Part shown: in pieces, positions 27,283 to 37,247 of the stretch
Numbering within the stretch: the first letter of the stretch is position 1
Layout: every line of letters begins with the position of its first letter
Source: Psychroflexus halocasei
GTDB taxonomy: Bacteria > Bacteroidota > Bacteroidia > Flavobacteriales > Flavobacteriaceae
Reading direction: 5' to 3'
DNA length: 64,000 bases
NCBI RefSeq assembly: GCF_900107595.1
Contig: NZ_FNQF01000004.1
Location: 62,001 to 126,000, forward strand
Made by a program: the position numbers and the translations under genes
Notes under the pieces: generated by a model
Told to the model about the DNA's origin: nothing
Database searches by the model: none
What the model saw: only the letters and a program-made list of their open reading frames with translations

Positions 27283-27600
27283 ATGAAAAAATTAAAAGAA
27301 CGCTGGAATGTTGAGTCTAACTTTCAGCTCATTATCATCTTTATTGTCTTTTCTTTGACAGGATCAACATCTTTGTTTGTTGCTGGACCTGTCCTTAATT
27401 TTTTTAGTATCAATAGAGAGGCTTTTCCTGAAGCTTTTTATGGTGCCATATTCTATTACACGTTGAGGATATTGATTATTTTCCCTATCTATCAAGTCTT
27501 ATTAGTGATTACTGGTGCAGTTTTTGGCCAATTTAAATTTTTCTGGAGTTTTGAAAAGAAAATGTTATGCCGTTTAGGTTTTAAAAACCTTTGTGAATAG
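27283..27600 (+). CDS. DUF6787-type small membrane protein
   Basis: A 105-residue membrane protein: MKKLKERWNVESNFQL, two to three hydrophobic segments (residues about 15-40 and 55-80), then a conserved basic/aromatic tail FGQFKFFWSFEKKMLCRLGF. It resembles the Flavobacteriia family DUF6787; the function is unknown. It follows the DUF6146 lipoprotein by 18 bases. Confidence 0.72.
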   Translation: MKKLKERWNVESNFQLIIIFIVFSLTGSTSLFVAGPVLNFFSINREAFPEAFYGAIFYYTLRILIIFPIYQVLLVITGAVFGQFKFFWSFEKKMLCRLGFKNLCE

Positions 27601-27640
27601 TTTTAAAAATATTATTTATAAATGTTACATATCGTAAAAT

Positions 27641-29077
27641 ATGCTATTTAACTCCATTGACTTTGCCATATTTTTACCAATAGTCTTTGCTCTTTATTGG
27701 TTTGTAACTCAAAAGCATCTCAAGCTTCAAAACTTATTAATTGTTGCTGCTAGTTATCTTTTTTATGGTTGGTGGGATTGGCGTTTCCTGTCCTTAATCG
27801 CCTTTAGTACAATTGTTGATTATACTATTGGTGTTACTCTTTCAAAACAAAAAAACCATTCAAAAAGAAAATTACTTTTATGGATCAGTATTCTCGTCAA
27901 TTTAGGTTTTCTTGGATTTTTTAAATATTATAATTTTTTTCTTGAAAACTTCATTTCTGCTTTTTCATTTTTTGGAACAGAAATCAATGCGAACTCACTC
28001 AACATTATTCTGCCTGTTGGTATTAGCTTTTACACCTTTCAAACTTTAAGCTACACCATTGATATTTACAGGAAAAAACTTGAGCCCACAAAAGATATTG
28101 TTGCTTTCTCGGCCTTTGTCAGCTTTTTTCCACAGTTAGTTGCGGGGCCTATTGAAAGAGCGACAAACCTGCTTCCTCAGTTTTACAAAAAACGACAATT
28201 TATTTACGCAAACGCTATTGATGGTATGCGCCAAATACTTTGGGGAATGTTTAAAAAGGTTGTAATTGCGGATAATTGTGCACGTTATGCGAATGATATT
28301 TTTAATCACTCTGATGATTATTCCGGGAGTACACTCGTTCTTGGTGCTATTTTTTTTACATTTCAGATTTACGGAGATTTTTCAGGTTACTCAGATATCG
28401 CCATAGGAACTTCTCGCCTATTTGGATTTAATTTAAAACAAAACTTCGCCTTTCCATATTTTTCAAGAGATATCGCTGAGTTTTGGAGACGTTGGCATAT
28501 TTCGCTTTCAACTTGGTTTAGAGATTATCTTTATATTCCTTTAGGCGGTAGTCGCGGCGGCACTTCAATGAAGATTCGTAACATATTTATCATCTTTGTT
28601 GTGAGTGGTTTCTGGCACGGCGCCAATTGGACATTTATTGTTTGGGGAGCTTTAAATGCAGTTTATTTTCTGCCACTTTTATTGACCAAAAGCAATAGAA
28701 ATAATCTCGAAATTGTAGCTTACAATAGAAGCTTACCGAAATTAAGTGAGTTTTTATCAATATTACTCACGTTTAGTTTGACTGTCATCGCATGGATATT
28801 TTTTAGAGCAGAAAACATTAGTCATGCATTTTCTATTATTTCAGAAATATTTTCAAACTCAATATTTAGCTCACTTGAAGTTTTACCAATAAAAATCATT
28901 ATTTTGATCTCTTTTATGTTGATTATTGAGTGGTTTGGCCGTAAAAATAAGCATGCATTATCAAATGCTTTACAATTAAAAAAGCGCTACATGAGGTGGA
29001 GTTTATATATCTTTATCTGTATATTAATCTTTGTTTTTAAAGGTCATTTACAAGAATTCATCTATTTTCAGTTTTAA
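27641..29077 (+). CDS. MBOAT family O-acyltransferase (AlgI-like)
   Basis: A 478-residue polytopic membrane O-acyltransferase, predicted to move an acyl (often acetyl) group from the cytoplasm onto an extracytoplasmic polymer. Signature regions: FFPQLVAGPIERATNLLPQF, FEIYGDFSGYSDIAIG-type (FQIYGDFSGYSDIAIG), FWRRWHISLSTWFRDYLYIP with one conserved His, and VVSGFWHGANWTFIVWG with the catalytic His. It is 6 bases ahead of an SGNH-like partner gene. No polysaccharide genes are nearby, so the acceptor is unknown. Confidence 0.92.
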   Translation: MLFNSIDFAIFLPIVFALYWFVTQKHLKLQNLLIVAASYLFYGWWDWRFLSLIAFSTIVDYTIGVTLSKQKNHSKRKLLLWISILVNLGFLGFFKYYNFFLENFISAFSFFGTEINANSLNIILPVGISFYTFQTLSYTIDIYRKKLEPTKDIVAFSAFVSFFPQLVAGPIERATNLLPQFYKKRQFIYANAIDGMRQILWGMFKKVVIADNCARYANDIFNHSDDYSGSTLVLGAIFFTFQIYGDFSGYSDIAIGTSRLFGFNLKQNFAFPYFSRDIAEFWRRWHISLSTWFRDYLYIPLGGSRGGTSMKIRNIFIIFVVSGFWHGANWTFIVWGALNAVYFLPLLLTKSNRNNLEIVAYNRSLPKLSEFLSILLTFSLTVIAWIFFRAENISHAFSIISEIFSNSIFSSLEVLPIKIIILISFMLIIEWFGRKNKHALSNALQLKKRYMRWSLYIFICILIFVFKGHLQEFIYFQF

Positions 29078-29083
29078 TCAGTT

Positions 29084-30025
29084 ATGAAAAGATTTATTAA
29101 ATCCATATTATACTTCATACCTATACTCGGAATTGCTGTTGTCGCCTTAATTTGTATAACAACTTTTATCGATTATAAAAATGCTGATTTTAGTTTTAAA
29201 AGTCACCCGAAATACATTATTACTGGTCACTCTCAACCAGAATCTGCTTATAATGATACTATAATTTCAGATTTCAAAAATATTTCATTTACAGCTGAAT
29301 CCTACTTTTATAATTTTATTAAAATCAAAAAGGTTTTAGAGGATAATAACTCAATAGAAGTTGTGTTCATAGAGTTCACAAATAATCAAATCAATAAAGA
29401 AAAAGATCAATGGATTTGGGGTAAAGATTATATGCTCAGAGGCTTTGAAAAATACGCCAGCTTTATGAGTTTTGATGAAAAATTAATGTTGATTAAGAAA
29501 AATCCAGTTAATTTTATAAATGCATTGTCTCTATCTGAAAACAATAAAATAACTAGAATTTTAAGTCACAATCATAATTATGAAAAGGCTTTAGGAGGCT
29601 TCAGGTATTTGAAACGTTATGAATTAGACTCTCTCATTAAAGTGACTCCTGATGTAAAGTATTTAAGCACTGAAGAAATTGAAGTTTCAGAAAAGAACTT
29701 ATCTTATTTAGATGATATGATTGAATTCTGTCAAGCTAAAAACAAAAGAGTTATTTTTGTTAGAAGTCCGATTCATGAAAAATATCCTGAATTAAAAAAT
29801 GATGAAAAGTTTCTTGAAATTTTAAACACACGTTATGCCGACATTGAGTTTTTAGACTTTTTAAAATTTCCCTTATCAACTTCAGAACGCGGTGATTTTC
29901 ATCATATCAACCATAAAGGTGCAAAAGTTTATTCTGAATGGTTTGCAAATTTATTAAAGGATGGACTATTAGATAAAGAGAATAAACAAGAGTTTATAAA
30001 CAATAGAATCAAAAGATTTAAATAA
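29084..30025 (+). CDS. membrane-anchored SGNH-like protein paired with MBOAT
   Basis: A 313-residue protein with one N-terminal membrane helix (about residues 8-28) and a periplasmic domain. Weak SGNH hydrolase features: a block I-like TGHSQPESAYND (Ser in GHS) and a C-terminal DFHHINHKGAKVYSEW box with D-x-x-H. Its position directly after an AlgI-type MBOAT suggests it delivers the acyl group to the acceptor as AlgJ/AlgX-type partners do. The block I match is degenerate, so the hydrolase fold is an inference. Confidence 0.65.
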   Translation: MKRFIKSILYFIPILGIAVVALICITTFIDYKNADFSFKSHPKYIITGHSQPESAYNDTIISDFKNISFTAESYFYNFIKIKKVLEDNNSIEVVFIEFTNNQINKEKDQWIWGKDYMLRGFEKYASFMSFDEKLMLIKKNPVNFINALSLSENNKITRILSHNHNYEKALGGFRYLKRYELDSLIKVTPDVKYLSTEEIEVSEKNLSYLDDMIEFCQAKNKRVIFVRSPIHEKYPELKNDEKFLEILNTRYADIEFLDFLKFPLSTSERGDFHHINHKGAKVYSEWFANLLKDGLLDKENKQEFINNRIKRFK

Positions 30026-30042
30026 TTGATTTTAAATTATTT

Positions 30043-30087
30043 AAAAAAATCCACCTCAAGCTTAAGTCTAAGTAGCTTAAAGTGGAT
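30043..30087 (-). terminator. terminator after the aldehyde dehydrogenase gene
   Basis: ATCCAC...GTGGAT stem with an inner AAGCT/AGCTT stem; a T-run follows on the minus strand (30049-30043). It lies between convergent genes. Confidence 0.65.
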
Positions 30088-30099
30088 AAATTTCAATAA

Positions 30100-31452
30100 T
30101 TACTTGATATAAACCGTTTTTTTATTGATAAATTCCATGATACCATCGTCTGAAAGTTCACGGCCATAACCTGAAGTTTTAGTTCCGCCAAACGGAATTC
30201 TCGGATCACTTTTTACAAGTTCGTTGATAAAAACTGCACCATCTTCCAGGTTTACAATCACATCTTCAGCTGCTTTTATATCAGATGAAAATAATGAAAC
30301 ACCAAGACCAAAATTTGATTGATTGACTAAATCAATAGCTTCTTTTTCGTCTTTAAAAGTTGTTACAGCGAGAAGTGGTCCAAAAGTTTCTTCTTCAAAA
30401 ACTGGCATTCCTGGTTTAACATCATCCAAAATTGTTGGTTCGAAATAAGCTTGATCTCGCTTCCCACCTATTCTGATTTTTGCACCTTGATCAACAGATT
30501 TTTGCATTTGCTTTTCGAGTTCTTCTGCTAAATCTTCTCTTGCCATGACGCTGATAAAAGTATTTTCATCATTAGGATCACCTGATTTTAAATCTTTTAC
30601 TTTGGTAATGAGTTTATCAACAAATTCTTCATGTAAACTTTCATGAATTAATAATCTTTTCCCTGCAATACAGCTTTGTCCTGTATTCTGAAATCTTGCC
30701 TGAACGCAAGTTTCTAAAGTTTGATCAATATTTGCATCTTTAAAAACGACTAAAGCATTACTTCCGCCGAGTTCTAAAACAGATTTTTTAATGTGCTTTG
30801 CTGCTTCACTTGCCACTGCTTTTCCTGCTTTTTCACTACCTGTTAAAGTAACAGCCTTTACCTTAGGATGCTGTATCACTTTATTGACTTGATCACTTTT
30901 AATGGGTAGATTGATAAAAACATCTTTCGGAAAACCTGCTTTTTCAACAAGTTCTTGTATTTTTTTTGCAGAAAGCATCACATTACTCGCATGTTTGAGA
31001 AGTCCGACATTTCCAGCCATTAATTGTGGAGCCAAAAACCTGAAGACTTGCCAATAAGGATAATTCCATGGCATTACTGCGAGCACAACGCCTATTGGTT
31101 CGTAACTGACGTAAGATTTTTGAGCGTCTGTTTCTATTATTTTATCAGCTAATTGAGATTCAGCATTTTCTGTATAATATTCACAAACCCAAGCACATTT
31201 TTCAATTTCTGAAATCGCCTGAGATAAAGGTTTCCCCATTTCTTGAGTGATGGTTTTAGCAAGCTTCTTTTTATCGGACTCTAATGTTTCAGCTAAGTTT
31301 AGCATCAATTTCTGACGTTCAGAAAATTTAGTTTTTTTCCAACTTTTAAAGGCTTGATCTGCATCTTCAATAGATTGATTAATTTCCTTTTCGTTGAGTT
31401 CTTCAATGTTATAAAGTTCTTCTTGTGTGTAAGGATTATTACTTTTTATCAT
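30100..31452 (-). CDS. NAD(P)-dependent aldehyde dehydrogenase, succinate-semialdehyde dehydrogenase type
   Basis: A 450-residue aldehyde dehydrogenase oxidising an aldehyde to its acid. Motifs: PWNYPYWQVFRFLAPQLMAGN, the LTGSEKAGKAVA cofactor loop, the general base Glu in VLELGGSNALVV, the nucleophile Cys in QNTGQSCIAGKR, and EETFGPLLAV. The substrate assignment (succinate semialdehyde, GabD/Sad type) follows the family it most resembles and is not proven. Monocistronic. Confidence 0.88.
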   Translation of the reverse strand: MIKSNNPYTQEELYNIEELNEKEINQSIEDADQAFKSWKKTKFSERQKLMLNLAETLESDKKKLAKTITQEMGKPLSQAISEIEKCAWVCEYYTENAESQLADKIIETDAQKSYVSYEPIGVVLAVMPWNYPYWQVFRFLAPQLMAGNVGLLKHASNVMLSAKKIQELVEKAGFPKDVFINLPIKSDQVNKVIQHPKVKAVTLTGSEKAGKAVASEAAKHIKKSVLELGGSNALVVFKDANIDQTLETCVQARFQNTGQSCIAGKRLLIHESLHEEFVDKLITKVKDLKSGDPNDENTFISVMAREDLAEELEKQMQKSVDQGAKIRIGGKRDQAYFEPTILDDVKPGMPVFEEETFGPLLAVTTFKDEKEAIDLVNQSNFGLGVSLFSSDIKAAEDVIVNLEDGAVFINELVKSDPRIPFGGTKTSGYGRELSDDGIMEFINKKTVYIK

Positions 31453-31541
31453 TTTTTATTTTAAATTTAAAGGTTTGAAAAGAGAAAGCTTTTTAATTTG
31501 CACAAACTTTAAGAAATAATGTTTATCAAAAACTAAGTCAT

Positions 31542-32642
31542 TTGAAAAGAAAAACTAAATCACGTCTCCATCCTTTATCGTCGTTAAAACTAAAATCAAA
31601 AAAACAGTTCAAAAACGAAATGCCTGGTCAAATTACTTATGTGGGCGATCGATCACAAGAAAATACTGAAATCGACGTCGTAAGTTATGATACAGAAAAT
31701 TACAATAGGTCTAAAAACATCAGCATTGACGAAACTTTTAAAATGGTGAAAGATCATCCAGATCAAGTACATTGGATTACTTATACTGGTTTAACTGATG
31801 TTGATCAACTTCAAAAAATCGGTCAACTTTTCTCTGTACATCCATTAGTTTTGGAAGATATTGCAAATACAAAACAAAGGCCTAGATATGATGAGTTTTC
31901 AGAATATATTTTTCTCACTTTAAAAATGATTTATGCTTCAGATAAATTCATTAAAGAACATTATGCATTAATTTTAGGTGAAAATTTCGTTATTTCCTTT
32001 CAAGAAAACAAAGAAGATGATATTCTTGATTTTTTACATAAACGTATAGAAACTAAGAAAGGTCGTATTCGAAACTCTGATTCTGATTATCTTTTTTACG
32101 CTATTACAGATGCCATTATTGATAATTATTACAATATTTCTGAAGCAATTGAACAAAAGACAGAGCAACTTGAAGATAAAATTTTGAGTGCTCCAGATCA
32201 TGCTTCTCCTGAGGAAATACAAGTTTTAAAAAGACAAATATTGAGTGTCAGAAAATCTGTTGCACCAACTAAAGAGATCATCAATAGATTACATCTTTCA
32301 AAACATCAATTATTTAGTTCAAAAACAAAAAGGTTTTTAGCCGATTTATACGATCATATTCTTCAAGTCAATGAAAATATTGGTATTTATAGAGAGATTG
32401 TTTGGGGCTTGATGGATATGTATATGAGTAGCATCAGCAATAAAATGAATGAGGTGATGAAAGTTCTCACCATCATGTCAACCATATTTATTCCTTTAAC
32501 TTTTATCGTTGGGGTTTATGGTATGAACTTCCAAAACATGCCTGAACTTGGCTATCACAACGCATATTATTATGTGTTAGGCGTTATGTTTATTATTTCT
32601 GTTTTATTAATTATTTACTTTAAGAAAAAAAATTGGTTTTAA
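31542..32642 (+). CDS. corA: magnesium/cobalt transporter CorA
   Basis: A 366-residue divalent-cation channel. A long cytoplasmic helical domain precedes two C-terminal transmembrane helices; the first ends in the diagnostic YGMNF motif (about residues 328-332), followed by MPEL and a final helix with a basic tail. The start is TTG 31542, giving a basic N-terminus MKRKTKSRLH as usual in the flavobacterial family; the first ATG (about residue 27) would remove it. The end overlaps the convergent TruA-like gene by 4 bases. Confidence 0.93.
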   Translation: MKRKTKSRLHPLSSLKLKSKKQFKNEMPGQITYVGDRSQENTEIDVVSYDTENYNRSKNISIDETFKMVKDHPDQVHWITYTGLTDVDQLQKIGQLFSVHPLVLEDIANTKQRPRYDEFSEYIFLTLKMIYASDKFIKEHYALILGENFVISFQENKEDDILDFLHKRIETKKGRIRNSDSDYLFYAITDAIIDNYYNISEAIEQKTEQLEDKILSAPDHASPEEIQVLKRQILSVRKSVAPTKEIINRLHLSKHQLFSSKTKRFLADLYDHILQVNENIGIYREIVWGLMDMYMSSISNKMNEVMKVLTIMSTIFIPLTFIVGVYGMNFQNMPELGYHNAYYYVLGVMFIISVLLIIYFKKKNWF

Positions 32643-33421
32643 TCTAAATCAACTTTGTGCAAAATCAAACCTGATGCTGGTGCAACATGTGTTAATTTGA
32701 TTCGATTTTTGCCATCTATATATTTGATAAACTCTTCTAAGCAAATTTTATGTTGTCCTAAATCAAGTAAGGCGCCCATCATTAAACGGATTTGTTGACG
32801 TTTAAAACCTTTGCCAATCACTTTTAAATAATAAGATTTTTCAGGAAAGAAATTTGCCTGAATCACGTCATTTTCTAGAATTTCACAGCTTAAAATATGC
32901 CCATCAAAATTCGTTGTTGGTGTTGGTCTAAATGTAAATGAATAAAAATCATGTTCTCCCTCAAAGTATTTAGCAGCTATTTGCATCAATTCAAGATCTA
33001 GATTTTCTCTGACGTTCAACATAAACGGGGCTGCGAAAGGATGCATTTTTTGACCGTAACAGAAATAATAATGGTATTCTTTTAATTTCGCATGTTGTAT
33101 GATATTAAATTTAGCATCAGTTTCTTGAATTTGTAAAGCACGAATATCCTGAGGTAAATTCTCATTTAAATACGGTAAAAAAGCTTCTAAATCTAAAGCT
33201 TCATCATACATAAAAAGCTCAATAAATGTTTGATTTACAGAAACTTTCGCATCAGTTCTTCCTGCTGCCATCACTTTAAATTTCTGACCTTCCAAAACGT
33301 AATTTAATGTTTTGTCTAACATTTTTTCAACAGTAATCACATCAGGCTGTTTTTGCCAACCATGATAACGAAAACCCAAATATTGTAACTTAATGATGTA
33401 ATAAAATCGTTTCCTTTTCAT
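32639..33421 (-). CDS. TruA-family tRNA pseudouridine synthase, last gene of the his operon
   Basis: A 260-residue TruA homologue. The N-terminal YLGFRYHGWQKQPDVITVEKML and the catalytic Asp57 in AAGRTDAKVSV are recognisable; canonical TruA has GRTDAGVHA, so the residues after the Asp differ and this may be a divergent paralogue. Canonical TruA makes pseudouridine at tRNA positions 38-40. The ATG is 8 bases after the hisIE stop, with no promoter or terminator between, so it is read as part of the his operon. Its tail overlaps corA by 4 bases. Confidence 0.85.
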   Translation of the reverse strand: MKRKRFYYIIKLQYLGFRYHGWQKQPDVITVEKMLDKTLNYVLEGQKFKVMAAGRTDAKVSVNQTFIELFMYDEALDLEAFLPYLNENLPQDIRALQIQETDAKFNIIQHAKLKEYHYYFCYGQKMHPFAAPFMLNVRENLDLELMQIAAKYFEGEHDFYSFTFRPTPTTNFDGHILSCEILENDVIQANFFPEKSYYLKVIGKGFKRQQIRLMMGALLDLGQHKICLEEFIKYIDGKNRIKLTHVAPASGLILHKVDLD

Positions 33422-33429
33422 GTTTGCAA

Positions 33430-34035
33430 TTAAGCCTTTTTACGGGATTTAAGCAAGTTCACAACATCATTAAGTTCATAGCCTTTTGCATTTAATAATA
33501 TCAAATAATGAAAAAGTAAATCAGCAGATTCATTTAAAAATAAATCATCATTATCGTCCTTAGCTTCAATCACAACTTCTACGGCCTCCTCTCCTACTTT
33601 TTGTGCTATTTTATTGATGCCGCTATGAAAAAGAGATTTGACATAGGAATCTGTATTTTCTGAATTTCTTCTATTAGAAATAGTTTCTTCAAGATCAGTT
33701 ATAAATCCAAATTCTTGCTTGTTTGCATTTCCCCAACAAGTGTCAGTTCCTTTGTGGCAAACTGGTCCAGAAGGATTTACATTCATTAAAATAGCGTCCT
33801 GATCGCAATCAATTTGATGATTTATATATGCTAAAAAGTTACCACTTTCTTCACCTTTTGTCCATAATCTTTGTTTTGAACGGCTATAAAAAGTAACTTT
33901 TTTTGAGGTTAATGTTTCCTGAAATGCTTCATTATTCATATAACCTAACATCAAAACATTTTTAGTATTAGAATCTTGAATTATCGCCGGCAACAAGCCA
34001 TCTTTGTTTTTAGAAAAATTGGGTTTTTTAATCAT
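33430..34035 (-). CDS. hisIE: bifunctional phosphoribosyl-AMP cyclohydrolase / phosphoribosyl-ATP pyrophosphatase
   Basis: A 201-residue fusion catalysing steps 2 and 3 of histidine synthesis. The HisI part carries metal ligands in DCDQDAIL and the Cys pair in [12 protein letters not shown]; the HisE part (from about residue 110) carries [16 protein letters not shown] and [14 protein letters not shown]. It overlaps hisF by 4 bases. Confidence 0.95.
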   Translation of the reverse strand: MIKKPNFSKNKDGLLPAIIQDSNTKNVLMLGYMNNEAFQETLTSKKVTFYSRSKQRLWTKGEESGNFLAYINHQIDCDQDAILMNVNPSGPVCHKGTDTCWGNANKQEFGFITDLEETISNRRNSENTDSYVKSLFHSGINKIAQKVGEEAVEVVIEAKDDNDDLFLNESADLLFHYLILLNAKGYELNDVVNLLKSRKKA

Positions 34036-34790
34036 TGTAATCGCATTAAAATATTATTATTAAGAAGGTATTTTTTGAGATCGATGATATCAATTTCTTT
34101 GTAATGAAAAACACTTGCTGCAAGCGCGGCATCAGCTTTTCCAATATTAAAAGTCTCTTTAAAATGTGACATTTTTCCTGCACCACCTGATGCGATGATG
34201 GGTATCGATAATTCATCAGATAACTTTGCCAAAGCCTCGTTTGCAAAACCGTTTTTTGTCCCATCGTGATCCATAGATGTAAAAAGTATTTCACCTGCAC
34301 CTAAACTTTCAACTTTTTTAGCCCATTCAAATAAATCTGCATCTGTACTTTTCTGACCGCCAACCAAATGCACTTTCCATTCACCTTCAATTACTCGAGC
34401 ATCAATAGCAACAACGCAACATTGTGAACCATAACGTTTTGAAATAGCTGTAATTAACTCTGGATTTAAGTAAGCTGATGTGTTGATTGAAACTTTATCA
34501 GCGCCTGACTTGAGCAAAACATCAACATCTTCTATTGAATTAATTCCGCCGCCAACTGTAAAAGGAATATTAATGCGTGAAGCAATTTGTTTAACTAAAC
34601 TTGCAAGAGTTTTACGCTTTTCTTCAGTTGCGGATATGTCAAGAAAAACAAGTTCATCTGCGCCATTTTTTGCATAAAATTCAGCTAATTCTAGAGGATC
34701 GCCAGCGTCTTTGATATCAACAAAATTGACGCCTTTCACTGTTCTGCCATTTTTAATATCCAAACAAGGGATTATTCTTTTTGTTAGCAT
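34032..34790 (-). CDS. hisF: imidazole glycerol phosphate synthase, cyclase subunit
   Basis: A 252-residue TIM barrel. Begins [20 protein letters not shown] with the catalytic Asp (about residue 11), has VGGGINS and [13 protein letters not shown] phosphate-binding loops and the second catalytic Asp in [12 protein letters not shown]. Works with HisH encoded two genes upstream to form IGP and AICAR. Two bases after hisA. Confidence 0.96.
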   Translation of the reverse strand: MLTKRIIPCLDIKNGRTVKGVNFVDIKDAGDPLELAEFYAKNGADELVFLDISATEEKRKTLASLVKQIASRINIPFTVGGGINSIEDVDVLLKSGADKVSINTSAYLNPELITAISKRYGSQCCVVAIDARVIEGEWKVHLVGGQKSTDADLFEWAKKVESLGAGEILFTSMDHDGTKNGFANEALAKLSDELSIPIIASGGAGKMSHFKETFNIGKADAALAASVFHYKEIDIIDLKKYLLNNNILMRLQ

Positions 34791-34792
34791 CT

Positions 34793-35518
34793 TTAATTAT
34801 TTAAAATGAAATTTTCTAAATCTTTTAAACTGATTTTATTTTCATAAATCGCTTTTCCGATAATCACAGCTTCACAGCCTATTTGCATGACATTTTCTAA
34901 GTCAGAAAGTTGAGAAACACCGCCAGAAGCAATGACTTTTAGCTCTGGATTAATGTCAAGTATTTGCTTGTAAAGTTGTAATGAAGGGCCTTGTAACATT
35001 CCATCTTTTGAAATATCTGTTGAAATAACATATTTAATCCCTTCTTCGGAAAAGTTTTTAATAAAATTCTCAATTTCAATATCAGAAGTTTCTGTCCAGC
35101 CTGAAGTTGCTATTTTTCCTTTTATGACATCAGCTCCTAAAATGATTTTATTTGAGCCATATTTATCTAGCCATTCCAAAAACAAATCTTGATTATTGAC
35201 AGCAATACTCCCACCTGTAATTTGCTTTGCACCAGAATTAAAAGCTATTTCAAGATCTTCATTTGTTTTTAAACCGCCACCAAAATCAATATTGAGGTTA
35301 GTTTTTGTGGCAATACGTTCTAGAACTTTATAATTGATAATCTTCTGAGCTTTCGCGCCATCTAAATCGACAAGATGTAAATTCTCTATGCCATGATCTT
35401 CAAAAGCCATGGCGATTTCAAGTGGATCTTCACTATATATTTTTTTGGTTGAATAATCACCTTTCGTCAATCTGACACATTTTCCTTCGATAATATCTAT
35501 TGCTGGGATAAGACGCAT
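34793..35518 (-). CDS. hisA: phosphoribosylformimino-5-aminoimidazole carboxamide ribotide isomerase
   Basis: A 241-residue TIM-barrel isomerase homologous to HisF. Opening [20 protein letters not shown] with catalytic Asp8; [12 protein letters not shown] and [13 protein letters not shown] phosphate loops, and [12 protein letters not shown] with the second Asp. Confidence 0.96.
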   Translation of the reverse strand: MRLIPAIDIIEGKCVRLTKGDYSTKKIYSEDPLEIAMAFEDHGIENLHLVDLDGAKAQKIINYKVLERIATKTNLNIDFGGGLKTNEDLEIAFNSGAKQITGGSIAVNNQDLFLEWLDKYGSNKIILGADVIKGKIATSGWTETSDIEIENFIKNFSEEGIKYVISTDISKDGMLQGPSLQLYKQILDINPELKVIASGGVSQLSDLENVMQIGCEAVIIGKAIYENKISLKDLENFILNN

Positions 35519-35520
35519 AA

Positions 35521-36114
35521 TTAATTTTTTAAATTCATAAAATTGAGTAATAATTGTTCACCTTGTACTGAACTTTTCTCTGGATGAAATTGTACTCCAC
35601 AAAAGTTGTTTTTCTGAAAAGCAACACAATAATTCACACCATAATCAGATGAGGCTATAGAATTTTCATTTTGCTCTACATAGTATGAATGAACTAAATA
35701 CATAAATGATTTTTCTGAAATATTTTGAAACAAGTCTGTCCTTAAATCAGCAATTTGATTCCAGCCAACTTGCGGAATTTTAAGATTTTTGGATGAAAAC
35801 TTAACAACATCAAGATCAAAAATCCCTAGTCCGTTCGTGTTTCCTTCCTCTGAAAAACGACACATGAGTTGCATGCCTAAACAGATTCCTAAAACTGGCT
35901 GTTTTAAATTTTTGATCACTTTATCCAAGCCTTTTGCCTCTAAAGTTTTCATTGCTGAATCAGCTGCACCAACACCAGGAAAAATAACACGATCAGCAGA
36001 TTGAATTTCAGAAATATCATCTGTTAAGATTGATGAATATCCTAATCTCAATATTGCAAATTCTAAACTTTTCACATTACCAACACCGTAATCTATTATT
36101 ACTGTTTTGAGCAT
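35521..36114 (-). CDS. hisH: imidazole glycerol phosphate synthase, glutamine amidotransferase subunit
   Basis: A 197-residue class I glutamine amidotransferase that supplies ammonia to HisF. The nucleophile Cys78 is in GICLGMQL, and the His/Glu pair in VQFHPEKSS near the end. [12 protein letters not shown] is the HisH N-terminal signature. Start overlaps the hisB stop by one base. Confidence 0.96.
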   Translation of the reverse strand: MLKTVIIDYGVGNVKSLEFAILRLGYSSILTDDISEIQSADRVIFPGVGAADSAMKTLEAKGLDKVIKNLKQPVLGICLGMQLMCRFSEEGNTNGLGIFDLDVVKFSSKNLKIPQVGWNQIADLRTDLFQNISEKSFMYLVHSYYVEQNENSIASSDYGVNYCVAFQKNNFCGVQFHPEKSSVQGEQLLLNFMNLKN

Positions 36115-37247
36115 TAGAGTTTTCCTTTTGTTGTTGGTAAAATCATTTTTGAAGTATCTCTTTTTACAGCCATTTTGATCGCTTTTGCGAAAGCTTTAAA
36201 AATCGCCTCTATTTTGTGATGCTCATTGATGCCTTCAGCCTTAATATTCAAGTTAGCTTGTGCTCCATCAGAAAAAGATTTGAAGAAATGCATAAACATT
36301 TCTGTTGGCATTTTACCAATCATTTCTCTTTTAAAATCGGCTTGCCATTCCAACCAATTTCTTCCGCCAAAATCAATAGCAACTTGAGCTAAAGCATCGT
36401 CCATAGGCAAGCAAAATCCATATCTCTCAATCCCTAACTTATCAGCTAAAGCTTCTTTAAAAGCTTCACCTAAAGCAATTGCTGTATCTTCAATCGTATG
36501 ATGTTCATCAACCTCCAAGTCACCTTCAACCGATAGTTGAATATCAATTTGGCCGTGTTTTGCGATTTGATCTAACATGTGATCAAAGAAAGAAATCCCT
36601 GTTGAAATTTCAGATTCACCTGTTCCATCCAAATTAATCATCAACTCAATATTGGTTTCTTTCGTTTTTCTATTAATTTTTGCATGACGTTGGCCATATT
36701 TAAGAAATTCGTAAATTTCATCCCAAGAATTTGTTTTGAGGTCGATAGTTTCTTGAAGATCTTGAATTTCGTTTTTGACTTCTTTTTCACCTAAATTTTG
36801 ACCATCATAAATATAAATTGCTTTTGAGTTTAAGTTTTGAGCTAATTTCATATCAGTCATCCTATCACCTATTACATAAGAGTTTTCGAGATCATAATCA
36901 CCTTCAATATATGTTTTTAGCAAACCGGTTTCAGGTTTTCTGTTGGGTGATTTTTCTTTTGCAAAACTTTTATCAATCAGAATCTCTTTGAATATAACAT
37001 CTTCATTTTCAAAGATTTTCAACATCAAATTATGAACAGGCCAAAAAGTATTTTCAGGAAAAGCTTTTGTGCCTAATCCATCTTGATTTGTAAGCATAAT
37101 CAACTCATAATCAAGTTCAGCTTCTATTTTTCGAAGTGCTGAAATGACTTGAGGTAAAAATTCAAGCTTAGCGTAATCGTCAATCTGTTGATCTTTTGGC
37201 TCTTTTATTAAAGTGCCATCTCTATCTATAATCAGTAATTTTTTCAT
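36114..37247 (-). CDS. hisB: bifunctional histidinol-phosphatase / imidazoleglycerol-phosphate dehydratase
   Basis: A 377-residue fusion. The N-terminal HAD phosphatase (about 1-165) shows IDRDGTLI with both catalytic Asp and VIGDRMTDMKLA; the C-terminal dehydratase shows FFDHMLDQIAKHG, DEHHTIEDTAIALGEA and EHHKIEAIFKAFAKAI with the metal-binding histidines. Same fused arrangement as enterobacteria. Overlaps hisC by 4 bases. Confidence 0.96.
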   Translation of the reverse strand: MKKLLIIDRDGTLIKEPKDQQIDDYAKLEFLPQVISALRKIEAELDYELIMLTNQDGLGTKAFPENTFWPVHNLMLKIFENEDVIFKEILIDKSFAKEKSPNRKPETGLLKTYIEGDYDLENSYVIGDRMTDMKLAQNLNSKAIYIYDGQNLGEKEVKNEIQDLQETIDLKTNSWDEIYEFLKYGQRHAKINRKTKETNIELMINLDGTGESEISTGISFFDHMLDQIAKHGQIDIQLSVEGDLEVDEHHTIEDTAIALGEAFKEALADKLGIERYGFCLPMDDALAQVAIDFGGRNWLEWQADFKREMIGKMPTEMFMHFFKSFSDGAQANLNIKAEGINEHHKIEAIFKAFAKAIKMAVKRDTSKMILPTTKGKL

